A stretch of 64,000 bases of DNA, taken from contig NZ_NNRJ01000016.1 of assembly GCF_002252445.1 (NCBI RefSeq), positions 42,792 to 106,791 on the forward strand. The letters run 5' to 3'. A program made the position numbers and the translations under genes. The stretch is from Brucella thiophenivorans (GTDB lineage: Bacteria > Pseudomonadota > Alphaproteobacteria > Rhizobiales > Rhizobiaceae). Positions within the stretch are counted from its first letter, which is position 1; every line of letters begins with the position of its first letter. Shown piece after piece: positions 25,147 through 34,171 of the stretch. Below the pieces are notes generated by a model. The model was not told where the DNA came from. It searched no databases and saw only the letters and a list, made by a program, of their open reading frames with translations.

Positions 25147-28100
25147 ATGGCGACTATCGTTCTGCAAGCGGTTGGTGCTGCCGTTGGCGGTATTTTTGGC
25201 CCTGTGGGCGCAGCTATCGGTGCAGGCCTTGGTGCTATGGGTGGCTATGCCATCGATACGGCAATCATCAATTCCACCCGTCATATGGAAGGTGCACGCC
25301 TCAATGGCGGTCGCGTGGCAACAGCCGAAGAGGGTGCTGCATTGCCATTCGTTTACGGCACAGCACGGCTTTCCGGCACGCTGATCTGGGCGACGCGTTT
25401 TGAGGAAAAAAAGACGACCGAGCGGCAGGGTGGCAAGGGTGGTCCGAAAGTCACCAGTTACAGCTATTTTGGCAATGTTGCCTATACGATCGCCGAGGGT
25501 GAGATTGCTGGCGTTCGTCGTGTTTGGGCCGATGGGCAGGAGCTTGACCTCACCGAGATCGAGATGCGGATCTATCACGGCACGGATACGCAAGAGCCGG
25601 ACCCGCTGATCGAAGCCAAGCAGGGCACGGGTAATGCACCCGCTTATCGCGGCACAGCCTACGTGGTTTTTGAGCGCATTCCGCTCGATACATTTGGAAA
25701 TCGACTGCCGCAGTTCCAGTTCGAGGTTTTGCGTCCTGTCGGAAAGCTGGCGCAGAATCTCCGTGCCATTGCGCTTATTCCGGGTTCCACTGAGTTCGGC
25801 CTCTCACCAGTCGCTGTCTCGGATCAACCTTCGCCGGGCGAACGCCGCACGCTTAATCGCAATGCGAAGCGCGGTCGCAGTGACTGGGCCACCGCCATGG
25901 ACGAATTGCAGGCGCTCTGTCCGCAATTGCAGCATGTGGCTATTGTTCTGCCGTGGTTTGGCGATGATCTGCGCGCGGGTTCGTGCCAAATTCGGCCGGG
26001 TGTTACGCATCAATCTTCATTGTCGTCGAGTCATACATGGAAGGTCGAAAATGTCACACGCTCACAGGCACGTCTGATTTCGAAGAGCGGTGAGGGCGCT
26101 GCTTATGGCGGCACACCATCCGACCAGAGCGTGATCGATGCTATCCGTGATGCGAAAGCGCGTGGTCTTAAAGTGACCTTCTATCCGTTTATCATGATGG
26201 ATGTTCCCGCGGATAACCAATTGCCATCGCCCTATGGCGGGATAGGGCAACCCGTCTATCCATGGCGCGGACGAATTACGTGCCACCCGGCAATCGGCGT
26301 GACAGGCTCGCCCGACAAAACGCTTGAAGCAGGCAATCAGGTCGAGGCTTTCGTCAATGGAACATGGGGTTACAGGCGTTTTCTGAATCATTGTGCAAAT
26401 CTTGCCGTGCAGGCGGGTGGCGTCGATGCATTTCTGCTTGGGTCCGAATTGCGTGGACTGACCAGCATTCGTGACAGCCGTGACAGCTTTCCATTCGTCA
26501 CGCATCTTTGTGCGCTTGCAAGTCATATGAGTGCGAAGCTTGGAGCGGGTTGCCGTATCAGTTATGGCGCGGACTGGACCGAATATTTTTTTTATCAGGC
26601 GCAGGACGGCACAGGCGATCTCTACTTCAACCTTGATCCGTTGTGGTCGCATCCTGCAATAGATGCCATTGGCATCGACAATTATATGCCGCTTTCTGAC
26701 TGGCGCGACAGCGATCTTGACGGCGACAATCCCGATGGTTTTGAGGGGCCTTATGATCTTGATGGCCTTACGCAAAGCGTCGAAGCGCGTGAAGGTTTTG
26801 ACTGGTATTATGCCAGTAGTGAGGATCGCGCAGCGCGTATCCGCACACCGATTACCGACGGACTAGCGGACAAGCCATGGGTCTATCGCTACAAGGATAT
26901 TCGCGCCTGGTGGAGCAATCCGCATTATAATCGGGTCGATGGTGCGGAGGCAGCTTTATCCACCGGCTGGGTGCCGCAATCCAAGCCCTTCTGGTTTACG
27001 GAACTGGGATGCCCGGCAGTCGATAAGGGACCGAACCAGCCCAATGTGTTTCCCGATCCAAAATCGTCTGAAAATGCCACGCCTTATTTTTCGAACGGTT
27101 CGCGCTCCGACATTGCAATGGATCGCTTCCTGCGCGCGCATTACCAATATTGGCCGCAGCATAATCCGGTCTCGTCTGTCTATGGCGGACCGATGCTTGA
27201 TATGGATCGCATTTATCTCTGGGCATGGGATACAAGACCGTTTCCAGAATTTCCGCTGAAGGGCGATGTGTGGGGGGACACACCAAACTGGCGGCTGGGT
27301 CATTGGCTCAATGGCCGCATGAGCGGTGTTGCGCTGGACGAGCTTATTGCAGCAATTCTCACGGATTTTGGTTTGCCGCAAGCCGATTGTTCCGGCGCAG
27401 ACGGTCATCTGACAGGCTTTGTGATTTCAGAACCATCAACAGCGCGTGGCGCGCTTGAACCATTGATGAATGTCTTTGGTGTGCATGGCTTTGAGCAGGC
27501 AGGGAAATTTATGTTCCGCAGCATTGGTCGTGCAGCGCAGACGCTTGATGTGGCAGGCGAGCTGGTCGATCCACAGGATGGTAATGCGCTGACCTCTGTT
27601 CTGGAAGATCAGGGGGATCTACCTTCCGTGGCGGAGCTCTATTGTAATGATCCTCTGCGTGATTTTCAGGTGGTAGGTGCATCGGTACGGCGCGATGCAG
27701 GACAGGGTACAGAAAGCCTAAGTCTTTCTGGTTCTATGGAAGCGGGGCAGGCGACGGCACTGGCTGAAAGCTGGATGGCGCGCCGCTATGCCGAGCGACG
27801 CACAGCTAGCTTTTCATTACCATGGTCGCAAGCAGCCCTTCATGTGGGTGATCGCGTACGGCTTAACATTCTGGGTGGCGGACGCGATTATGTGGTATCG
27901 GCGTTCGAAGATGGTGAGGTGCGCACGGTCAAGGCAATAGCACTTGCGCCCAATGTCGTCTATGCCGACAGAGGTGAGACACCGCAGCTTCCACCAACCG
28001 GATCTGTTTCCGATATGAAGCCGATTTTTCATTTGATTGATCTGCCGCTCTGGCCGGGGGCGGAGGATCCCGCTGGTCAGTTCCGTATTGCTTGTCATGC

Positions 28101-28953
28101 AAAGCCATGGCGCGGCGTGGCGATCTATGCCTCTCCTTCCGATAACGGTTTTAGCGAGCGCAACCTGATCGGGCAGCGTGCGGTTATGGGAGAACTCACC
28201 GCACCGCTTGGACGCGGTCCCTGTGGACGAGTGATCGATGCGCAGATCATAGACATAGCGCTTTATTCGGGCGAACTGGAATCAAAGCCAATCGCGCAAA
28301 TCCTCAATGGCGCAAATATGGTCATGTTGAAATCTCCCGATGGAATATGGGAGATTCTTCAGTTTCTTGAAGCTGAGGAAATCGGACAGAATCAATGGCG
28401 ACTAAGCCGTCTCCTGCGTGGTCAACTTGGCACGGAAGCAGCAAGCCTGATCGAAAAGCCAGTTGGCACGCCATTTGTGCTGTTTGATGGCGGCGTACAA
28501 AGCATTGGTTTGCAGGCCAGTGAGATCGGGCTGGAACTCAACTGGCGAATAGGTGCGGCGGGAAAATCATTCTCGGATGAGTATTTTGACACTGTAAAAG
28601 CCAGCGGTGGTTTGCAAGCCTTGAAACCACTAAGCCCCGTACATCTCAAGGCGGAGCGGCTTGGCAATGGCGATCTGTCGTTTCACTGGATCAGGCGTGG
28701 ACGCATAGATGCCGATAGCTGGATGGGTGCTGATATTCCACTGGGTGAGGACGCGGAAACCTATCGGATTGAAGTCTGGCGGGCGGAAATGCGTGTTCGG
28801 ACTTTGGACGTACAAACGGCATCGTGGACCTATCCGAATGCCGCAATACTAGCTGAGGTCGGCACCAATAGTTTCGAGCTGCGGGTTGCTATGTTGAGCG
28901 CAAAAATAGGCGCTGGCGATTTTGCCACAATCGAAATTCCGAACACGATTTGA
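25147..28953 (+). CDS. GTA gp15-like tail-tip (megatron) protein with TIM-barrel domain
   Basis: A 1268-residue tail-tip/host-specificity protein. The N-terminus (1-45) is a Gly/Ala-rich hydrophobic segment (AVGAAVGGIFGPVGAAIGAG). Residues about 60-200 form the tail-hub domain (TARLSGTLIWATRFEEKKTT, SYSYFGNVAYTIAEGEIAGV). Residues about 430-740 hold the GTA TIM-barrel-like region (LLGSELRGLTSIRDSRDSFP, YGADWTEYFFYQAQDGTGDL, KPFWFTELGCPAVDKG). The rest is the baseplate and C-terminal sugar-binding-like region. It follows gp14 by 3 bases and is the largest gene of the cluster. Intact frame throughout. Confidence 0.95.
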   Translation: MATIVLQAVGAAVGGIFGPVGAAIGAGLGAMGGYAIDTAIINSTRHMEGARLNGGRVATAEEGAALPFVYGTARLSGTLIWATRFEEKKTTERQGGKGGPKVTSYSYFGNVAYTIAEGEIAGVRRVWADGQELDLTEIEMRIYHGTDTQEPDPLIEAKQGTGNAPAYRGTAYVVFERIPLDTFGNRLPQFQFEVLRPVGKLAQNLRAIALIPGSTEFGLSPVAVSDQPSPGERRTLNRNAKRGRSDWATAMDELQALCPQLQHVAIVLPWFGDDLRAGSCQIRPGVTHQSSLSSSHTWKVENVTRSQARLISKSGEGAAYGGTPSDQSVIDAIRDAKARGLKVTFYPFIMMDVPADNQLPSPYGGIGQPVYPWRGRITCHPAIGVTGSPDKTLEAGNQVEAFVNGTWGYRRFLNHCANLAVQAGGVDAFLLGSELRGLTSIRDSRDSFPFVTHLCALASHMSAKLGAGCRISYGADWTEYFFYQAQDGTGDLYFNLDPLWSHPAIDAIGIDNYMPLSDWRDSDLDGDNPDGFEGPYDLDGLTQSVEAREGFDWYYASSEDRAARIRTPITDGLADKPWVYRYKDIRAWWSNPHYNRVDGAEAALSTGWVPQSKPFWFTELGCPAVDKGPNQPNVFPDPKSSENATPYFSNGSRSDIAMDRFLRAHYQYWPQHNPVSSVYGGPMLDMDRIYLWAWDTRPFPEFPLKGDVWGDTPNWRLGHWLNGRMSGVALDELIAAILTDFGLPQADCSGADGHLTGFVISEPSTARGALEPLMNVFGVHGFEQAGKFMFRSIGRAAQTLDVAGELVDPQDGNALTSVLEDQGDLPSVAELYCNDPLRDFQVVGASVRRDAGQGTESLSLSGSMEAGQATALAESWMARRYAERRTASFSLPWSQAALHVGDRVRLNILGGGRDYVVSAFEDGEVRTVKAIALAPNVVYADRGETPQLPPTGSVSDMKPIFHLIDLPLWPGAEDPAGQFRIACHAKPWRGVAIYASPSDNGFSERNLIGQRAVMGELTAPLGRGPCGRVIDAQIIDIALYSGELESKPIAQILNGANMVMLKSPDGIWEILQFLEAEEIGQNQWRLSRLLRGQLGTEAASLIEKPVGTPFVLFDGGVQSIGLQASEIGLELNWRIGAAGKSFSDEYFDTVKASGGLQALKPLSPVHLKAERLGNGDLSFHWIRRGRIDADSWMGADIPLGEDAETYRIEVWRAEMRVRTLDVQTASWTYPNAAILAEVGTNSFELRVAMLSAKIGAGDFATIEIPNTI

Positions 28954-28969
28954 AATGGAAGGAAGTTTC

Positions 28970-29176
28970 ATGACCGAAGATAAACCTTGGTATCTTTCCC
29001 GCACCATCTGGGCCGGATTGGTGGCGCTTTTTCTGTCGTTGGCCGGCGCTTTCGGCTTCATCAGCGATACCGTAGATCAGGGTGCATTGACTGATGTATT
29101 GCTGCAACTTGCTACCGCAATCGCTGGTCTAATCACAGTTTTTGGGCGGATTGGGGCAACTTCGCGCATTTCATAA
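28970..29176 (+). CDS. Small holin-like membrane protein at the end of the GTA cluster
   Basis: A 68-residue protein beginning MTEDKPWYLSRTIWAGLVAL, with two hydrophobic helices (about 12-32 and 40-58) and a short basic tail. The KPWYLSRTIWA pattern recurs in small phage-end proteins of Rhizobiales. ATG at 28970 has GGAAGG in front and lies 16 bases after gp15. Holin function (release of particles) is inference from size, topology and place; no endolysin gene is next to it. Confidence 0.7.
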   Translation: MTEDKPWYLSRTIWAGLVALFLSLAGAFGFISDTVDQGALTDVLLQLATAIAGLITVFGRIGATSRIS

Positions 29177-29376
29177 TTTCATAAACCGTGATAGCAAAGT
29201 TCTGAAAATAGCCTGATACCGGAATATTGACGGATGTTCCGGATAATATTATGCGTGAAAACAATAGTTTAGAATGGCCTCAGTCTGAGGTCATTTTATG
29301 GGAAAAATTCCTTTGTGTCGATCAGATAAGCGCATTGTTCATGCATCGTTCAGATGAAAGACGCTATATAAGGGGC

Positions 29377-29676
29377 ATGATGAAACAGAACCCTGCTCTC
29401 AAAATTTTCGCGCTTCTGGCCGTTAGCATTGGTCTGTTGCCGGTTAACGCTGGCGCCTTTCCAACTGCCACACTACAGAAGTCCAATATGCTGGTTGCCG
29501 CCGCAGGTGATTGTGCGGCCATCGGTGAACAAGTGGCTGCCTCTCAGGGTGGCCAATTGGCTAAGGCAACGCCGACCACACAGAATGGTCGCGCCATGTG
29601 CGTGGTCGTGGTGCTCGTCCCCGGTCGCGACGGTGAACGTCCGCGCCGTGTCGAAGTTGCGGTTCCTGCACAGTAA
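29377..29676 (+). CDS. feuN: Small periplasmic protein, FeuN-like
   Basis: About 99 residues with a cleavable signal peptide (MMKQNPALKIFALLAVSIGL, cut near AGA-FP) and a small periplasmic domain with two cysteines (GDCAAIGEQVAAS and AMCVVVVLVPGRDGERPRR). In Sinorhizobium meliloti a small periplasmic protein, FeuN, is encoded directly before feuP and restrains the FeuQ kinase. Position, size, export and the neighbouring pair match. ATG 29377 or 29380; the frame is open upstream but lacks an exported start. Confidence 0.72.
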   Translation: MMKQNPALKIFALLAVSIGLLPVNAGAFPTATLQKSNMLVAAAGDCAAIGEQVAASQGGQLAKATPTTQNGRAMCVVVVLVPGRDGERPRRVEVAVPAQ

Positions 29677-29713
29677 TCGGCTTTGCTACGGAACATAGGC
29701 GAGGAAATATGGC

Positions 29714-30403
29714 TTGCGTATCCTGATCGTTGAGGATGACAAGGACCTGAACAGGCAGCTTTCGGATGCGATGGCTGCCGCAGGTTATGTCGTTGATAGT
29801 GCTTATGACGGCGAGGAAGGTCATCATCTGGGCGACACTGAACCCTATGATGCGGTTATCCTCGACATCGGCTTACCGCAGATGGATGGTATCAGTGTGG
29901 TCGAACGCTGGCGGCGCAGTGGTCGCACTATGCCCGTTCTCATGCTTACCGCGCGTGATCGCTGGAGCGATAAGGTCGCAGGCATCGATGCCGGTGCCGA
30001 TGATTATGTAGCCAAGCCGTTTCATATCGAAGAAGTGTTGGCCCGATTGCGCGCATTGATCCGCCGCGCAGCCGGACATGCTTCATCTGAACTGGTTTGC
30101 GGCTCTCTGCATCTCGATACCAAGACCTCGAAGGCAAGTGTCGATGGCGTAGCGCTCAAGCTTACATCCCATGAATATCGGCTGTTGTCTTACCTGATGC
30201 ACCACATGGATGAGGTCGTATCGCGCACTGAACTCGTGGAGCATCTTTACGATCAGGACTTTGATCGTGATTCCAATACGATTGAAGTTTTTGTCGGTCG
30301 TCTGCGCAAGAAAATGGGCGTTGACCTCATCGAAACGGTGCGTGGTATGGGCTATCGCATTCGCTCAGACGAGCAAGGAGATGCGAAAGGGAGCGGGAAC
30401 TGA
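29714..30403 (+). CDS. feuP: Response regulator FeuP (OmpR/PhoB type)
   Basis: A 229-residue response regulator. The receiver has acidic pocket E7/D8/D9, phospho-acceptor D51 in ILDIGLPQMDG and lysine in AKPF. The C-terminal winged helix has LTSHEYRLLSYLMHH and NTIEVFVGRLRKKM. The sequence closely resembles rhizobial FeuP, which controls cyclic glucan export and osmoadaptation. The start is TTG at 29714 behind GAGGAAAT; the nearby ATG at 29709 is out of frame and stops at once. Its stop overlaps the start of feuQ. Confidence 0.9.
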   Translation: MRILIVEDDKDLNRQLSDAMAAAGYVVDSAYDGEEGHHLGDTEPYDAVILDIGLPQMDGISVVERWRRSGRTMPVLMLTARDRWSDKVAGIDAGADDYVAKPFHIEEVLARLRALIRRAAGHASSELVCGSLHLDTKTSKASVDGVALKLTSHEYRLLSYLMHHMDEVVSRTELVEHLYDQDFDRDSNTIEVFVGRLRKKMGVDLIETVRGMGYRIRSDEQGDAKGSGN

Positions 30404-31788
30404 AGCTTCTCAGCGTTTTCCCCCCTTTACGGTCCCTTGCGATACGTGTCGTAACCCTTTCGACGCTCTGGGTTATACTCGGGCTTGTCGTTGTGGCCAC
30501 ATTGATCAGCACGCTTTACGGTGATGCGGCACGCAATAATTTCGAGCGGCTTCTGACGGCGCATTTGTTCAGTCTTGTCGGTGCGGTTAGCATAACATCG
30601 GAAGGCCTTCTGCAAGGGCGCCCAGAATTGGGTGATCTGCGCTATTCCAGTCCGCTTTCTGGTTGGTACTGGACTGTTGATCCTGTTTCTTCAAATATTA
30701 ATGGCAAGCTGCAGTCGCTTTCTTCTGTCGGGCGCGTGGTGCCTGAAATGCCGGTCAGCCAAGCGCCTTTCGATAGTTCCTTCATGCGCAGCTATACTTT
30801 GCCAGGTTTGAATGGCGAAGAACTTTACATTGTCGAAACCGAAGTCGTTCTTGACAATGACAATCGCGTGGCGCGCTACCGGGTTATGGGCAATCTAAGC
30901 GAAGTCTTAAGTGAAATTTCGGACTTCCGCAGCAAGCTTGCATTCTATCTGACGATCTTCGGCCTTGGCAGTGTTTTCATCAATGCTGGCATTATTCTTT
31001 TTGGTCTGCGACCACTTGATAAGGTGCGTCGGGCCCTTGCTGATATTCGAGAGGGTCGCTCTGCCAAGCTTGATACATCGCTACCTATTGAAATTGCGCC
31101 GCTTGCCAGTGAAATGAATGCGCTGATTGAGAACAACCGCCGTATCGTCGAGCGGTCACGAACACAGGTTGGCAATCTTGCACATTCGCTGAAAACGCCG
31201 CTTTCGGTTCTGACCAATGAAGCACGCGCGATGGGGGGCGAGCAGGGGCGGCTTGTGCTTGAGCAAAGCGAAGCCATGCAGATACAAATCCAGCATTACC
31301 TGCAACGCGCGCGCATTGCAGCACAGCGTGACAGTGTGGTGTTCCGAACGCCAGTTACGGCGGTTCTGGAACGTATGGAGCGCGTTACCGTTAAACTCAA
31401 TCCTACATTCAACATTGCTTTCAAGAACGATTTGCCTGGTGCCGTCTTTGCGGGTGAAAAAGAAGACCTTGAAGAAATCATAGGGAATGTGCTGGAAAAT
31501 GCAGGAAAATGGGGTCAAAAGCGGATCAAGATCGTTCTACGCCCTGCTATTGGTAAGCAGCACCAGTTTGAAATTCTGATAGAAGATGATGGCAAGGGTC
31601 TTGCTTCAGACAAGATTGATGCAGCATTGAAGCGTGGCACGCGTGTCGACGAAACCAAGCCCGGAACAGGTCTTGGTCTGGCAATCGTTCAAGATACAGT
31701 ACGCGAATATGGCGGCAGTTTGCAGCTCGGTAAAAGTGATATGGGGGGGCTTCAAGTGCGTGTTTTGTTGCCGCTGACCGAAGATTGA
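30400..31788 (+). CDS. feuQ: Sensor histidine kinase FeuQ
   Basis: A 462-residue kinase if started at CTG 30400, overlapping the feuP stop (CTGA) with GGGAGC upstream. This start restores the first transmembrane helix (SLAIRVVTLSTLWVILGLVV-like, residues ~11-35); a GTG at 30493 would remove it. A periplasmic domain (~40-180) follows, then a second helix, HAMP, HisKA with H262 in LAHSLKTPLSVL, and an ATPase domain with GTGLGLAIVQD. It pairs with FeuP. No in-frame ATG, GTG or TTG lies nearer the overlap, so the rare CTG start is favoured. Confidence 0.88.
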   Translation: MKLLSVFPPLRSLAIRVVTLSTLWVILGLVVVATLISTLYGDAARNNFERLLTAHLFSLVGAVSITSEGLLQGRPELGDLRYSSPLSGWYWTVDPVSSNINGKLQSLSSVGRVVPEMPVSQAPFDSSFMRSYTLPGLNGEELYIVETEVVLDNDNRVARYRVMGNLSEVLSEISDFRSKLAFYLTIFGLGSVFINAGIILFGLRPLDKVRRALADIREGRSAKLDTSLPIEIAPLASEMNALIENNRRIVERSRTQVGNLAHSLKTPLSVLTNEARAMGGEQGRLVLEQSEAMQIQIQHYLQRARIAAQRDSVVFRTPVTAVLERMERVTVKLNPTFNIAFKNDLPGAVFAGEKEDLEEIIGNVLENAGKWGQKRIKIVLRPAIGKQHQFEILIEDDGKGLASDKIDAALKRGTRVDETKPGTGLGLAIVQDTVREYGGSLQLGKSDMGGLQVRVLLPLTED

Positions 31789-31884
31789 ATGTTGCCTTTG
31801 CCGTTATGTGAACTAGAAGATTGAAGTTATTAGCTGTATCGTAAGATAGTATGCATGCTCATTTGTTATGAAGGCCGGTTTGTT

Positions 31885-32331
31885 ATGATGATTGTATCAA
31901 GGTTTTCTGCTCCGATTCTGATCGTCTCAATGGCGTTTGCGCTTTCTGCCTGCGGAACTTCCGGTGGGGGAAACAGCTCGGGACTGACTTCACTTGGTGG
32001 CCTGTCAGCTCCTGCCGAGACACGTCCTAATTTGCTTGCTTCTCTTGATGCGGGGCTTCTTGGTAGCGCAGCAGCGCAATTGACGGCGCCCGACCGCAAG
32101 AAAGCACTTGAAGCCGAGTATCGAGCGCTCGAATATTCGCCTGCCGGTAAAGCAGTCTCGTGGAGCGGCAGTGGGTCGACCTCTGGCGATGTGGTTGCAG
32201 CGCAGCCTTATCAGGTGGGTTCGCAAAATTGCCGCCAATATACACATAGCTTCACCATCGCGGGAGCACCGCAAACTGCGCGTGGCACGGCTTGCCGCAA
32301 TGCGGATGGAAGCTGGACTCCCCTTACATAG
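31885..32331 (+). CDS. Outer-membrane lipoprotein of RT0821/Lpp0805 surface-protein type
   Basis: A 148-residue lipoprotein. The signal peptide ends in the lipobox ALSA-C (cysteine about residue 23), followed by a Gly/Ser linker. The C-terminal part has AVSWSGSGSTSGDVVAAQPY, CRQYTHSFTIAG and GTACRNADGSWTPL, which is the pattern of the RT0821/Lpp0805 (16-17 kDa surface antigen-like) family. The ATG at 31885 (or 31888) follows AAGGCCGG; an ATG at 31855 would displace the signal peptide. Function is unknown; outer-membrane location is inferred. Confidence 0.82.
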   Translation: MMIVSRFSAPILIVSMAFALSACGTSGGGNSSGLTSLGGLSAPAETRPNLLASLDAGLLGSAAAQLTAPDRKKALEAEYRALEYSPAGKAVSWSGSGSTSGDVVAAQPYQVGSQNCRQYTHSFTIAGAPQTARGTACRNADGSWTPLT

Positions 32332-32518
32332 ATCACGCCTAAAATGTGAGTCGTTTTATTTAGTTATGCATTTCATGCATCGCCATTAACTCTCCTATGC
32401 CTTCGAATACGTGAAAAGTTGTCTCTGACAATTGCAGCTTTGCGGCGAATTGCCCTAGTCAGCGGGATTCAGCATCGTTCAAGTTGGTTTTTGTGACGAC
32501 TAAGATTAAGTCTCGACT

Positions 32519-33658
32519 ATGGAATTCTGGTTGACTGCCGCACTGCTGACTTTTGCAGCTACATCGATTGTTTTGTTACCGCTTACACGGAACAAGCAGG
32601 ATTTTTTGCCTCCTGAAAAAAATGATCTGGAAGTTTATCGCGACCAGTTGCGCGAAGTCGAGGCCGATGTTGCTAGAGGCATGATTGATGCGCCAAGCGC
32701 CGAGCAGGCGCGGATCGAAATTTCCCGTCGTATCCTAAACGCCGAGAAAATGAGCACGGATGCCGCAGCCGAAGTAAAAAAGGCCCGCTCAGGACGATTG
32801 CTGGCTTTTGTTGCAATCCTCGCCGTACCTTTGATTGCGTGGGGTATTTATCCCTTATTTGGCGCGCCGGATATTCCCTCTATGCCCCTCTCAGCCCGTC
32901 TAGAAGGCAGCCCGCAGAATAGCTCGGTTGACGAGCTTATAGCCCGCGCGGAAACGCATCTTTCCCAAAATCCAAATGATGCGCGTGGCTGGGATGTTCT
33001 TGCACCAATTTATCTGCGTATTGGTCGGGGCGCTGACTCTGCAAACGCGTATCGCTCGGCGATCCGTATCGAAGGCGAAAACTTCCCGCGTGTCCTTGGA
33101 CTGGGCGAAGCGTTGATAGCCGTTTCTGGTGGACCCGTTACAGCTGAAGCAGAGGCTCTCTTTAATAAAGCCGCAGATCTTCAGCCTGACGATATTCGTC
33201 CGCAATATTATCTCGCGCAGGGGGAAATGCAGGATGGTGATGCAGAAGGCGCTGTGATGCGGCTGCAATCTTTCCTAGATAAGGCTCCTGCAGATGCTCC
33301 ATGGCGGGCGCAGGTCGAGCAGACGATTGCCCGCATCAGAAGCGGTACCTCAGAACCATCGGCTCCTGCAGTCGGTCCGACAGCCGAAGATATAGACGCC
33401 GCGGCTTCCATGAATGCTGAGGGTCGTCAGGCGATGGTTGAAGGTATGGTTCAACGACTTGACGAAAGTCTTCGAGAAAATGGTGATAATCTTGAGGGAT
33501 GGAAGCGTCTTGTGCGCTCGTACATGATCCTGAATAATCGTGCTGCAGCCCTTGATGCTTGGAAACGCGGCATTGCAGCGTTGGATGGCGGAAAGCGGGC
33601 TGAGCTAGAACGCTTTGCCGCAGGGCTGGGTTTGGAAGCAGGGAGCGCAAACCAATGA
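32519..33658 (+). CDS. ccmI: Cytochrome c biogenesis protein CcmI (CycH)
   Basis: A 379-residue apocytochrome c chaperone of the System I heme-attachment machinery. Two transmembrane helices (about 1-20 and 98-118) flank a cytoplasmic loop with a leucine-zipper-like [20 protein letters not shown]. The periplasmic part carries TPR repeats ([20 protein letters not shown], then [19 protein letters not shown]). It opens the ccmI-ccmE-ccmF-ccmH operon; its stop overlaps the ccmE start. Confidence 0.95.
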   Translation: MEFWLTAALLTFAATSIVLLPLTRNKQDFLPPEKNDLEVYRDQLREVEADVARGMIDAPSAEQARIEISRRILNAEKMSTDAAAEVKKARSGRLLAFVAILAVPLIAWGIYPLFGAPDIPSMPLSARLEGSPQNSSVDELIARAETHLSQNPNDARGWDVLAPIYLRIGRGADSANAYRSAIRIEGENFPRVLGLGEALIAVSGGPVTAEAEALFNKAADLQPDDIRPQYYLAQGEMQDGDAEGAVMRLQSFLDKAPADAPWRAQVEQTIARIRSGTSEPSAPAVGPTAEDIDAAASMNAEGRQAMVEGMVQRLDESLRENGDNLEGWKRLVRSYMILNNRAAALDAWKRGIAALDGGKRAELERFAAGLGLEAGSANQ

Positions 33659-34152
33659 GTGCGACTGCAGAAAATAATGGGCGCAAAACGAATTCATCAG
33701 GCAGTATAGCCCGCACGGTCAGCCGCAGAAAGCGCAAGCGACTGATGTTGATCGGCGGTGCATTGGCGGTGCTGGCAATTGCGGTCGGGCTGATGCTGAT
33801 GGCTTTCAATCAGGACATTCGTTTTTTCAGAACACCCGCCGATCTGTCCGAGCAGGAAATAACATCCGGCGCACGCTTTCGTCTGGGTGGGCTCGTCGAA
33901 GAGGGATCGGTTACGCGCGATGGTAGCGAATTGCATTTCGTCGTCACCGATACGATTAAAACTGTCAAAGTTGTGTTTGAAGGCATTGCGCCTGATCTCT
34001 TTCGCGAAGGACAGGGTGTTGTTGCCGAAGGCCGTTTTGAGCCCGATGGCATATTTCGCGCCGACAATGTGCTGGCAAAGCATGATGAAAATTACGTTCC
34101 TAAAGATCTCGCCGACAGCCTGAAGAAAAAGGGCGTGTGGGAAGGGCAATGA
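33655..34152 (+). CDS. ccmE: Heme chaperone CcmE (CycJ)
   Basis: A 165-residue periplasmic, membrane-anchored heme carrier. One transmembrane helix (about 30-50) precedes a beta-barrel with [20 protein letters not shown]. Heme is bound covalently at H143 in [13 protein letters not shown], the HxxxY motif. Coupled to ccmI by an ATGA overlap. Confidence 0.97.
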   Translation: MSATAENNGRKTNSSGSIARTVSRRKRKRLMLIGGALAVLAIAVGLMLMAFNQDIRFFRTPADLSEQEITSGARFRLGGLVEEGSVTRDGSELHFVVTDTIKTVKVVFEGIAPDLFREGQGVVAEGRFEPDGIFRADNVLAKHDENYVPKDLADSLKKKGVWEGQ

Positions 34153-34171
34153 TGAGATCGGGATATAGATT

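Noticed and set aside
14800..29176. Active temperate prophage
   Set aside because: No integrase, repressor, replication or lysis module flanks it; the integrase at 62.6 kb is 33 kb away and the gene set is that of a GTA.
30493..31788. FeuQ starting at GTG 30493
   Set aside because: It would remove the first transmembrane helix and leave a 90-base gap after feuP, while the CTG at 30400 overlaps the feuP stop.
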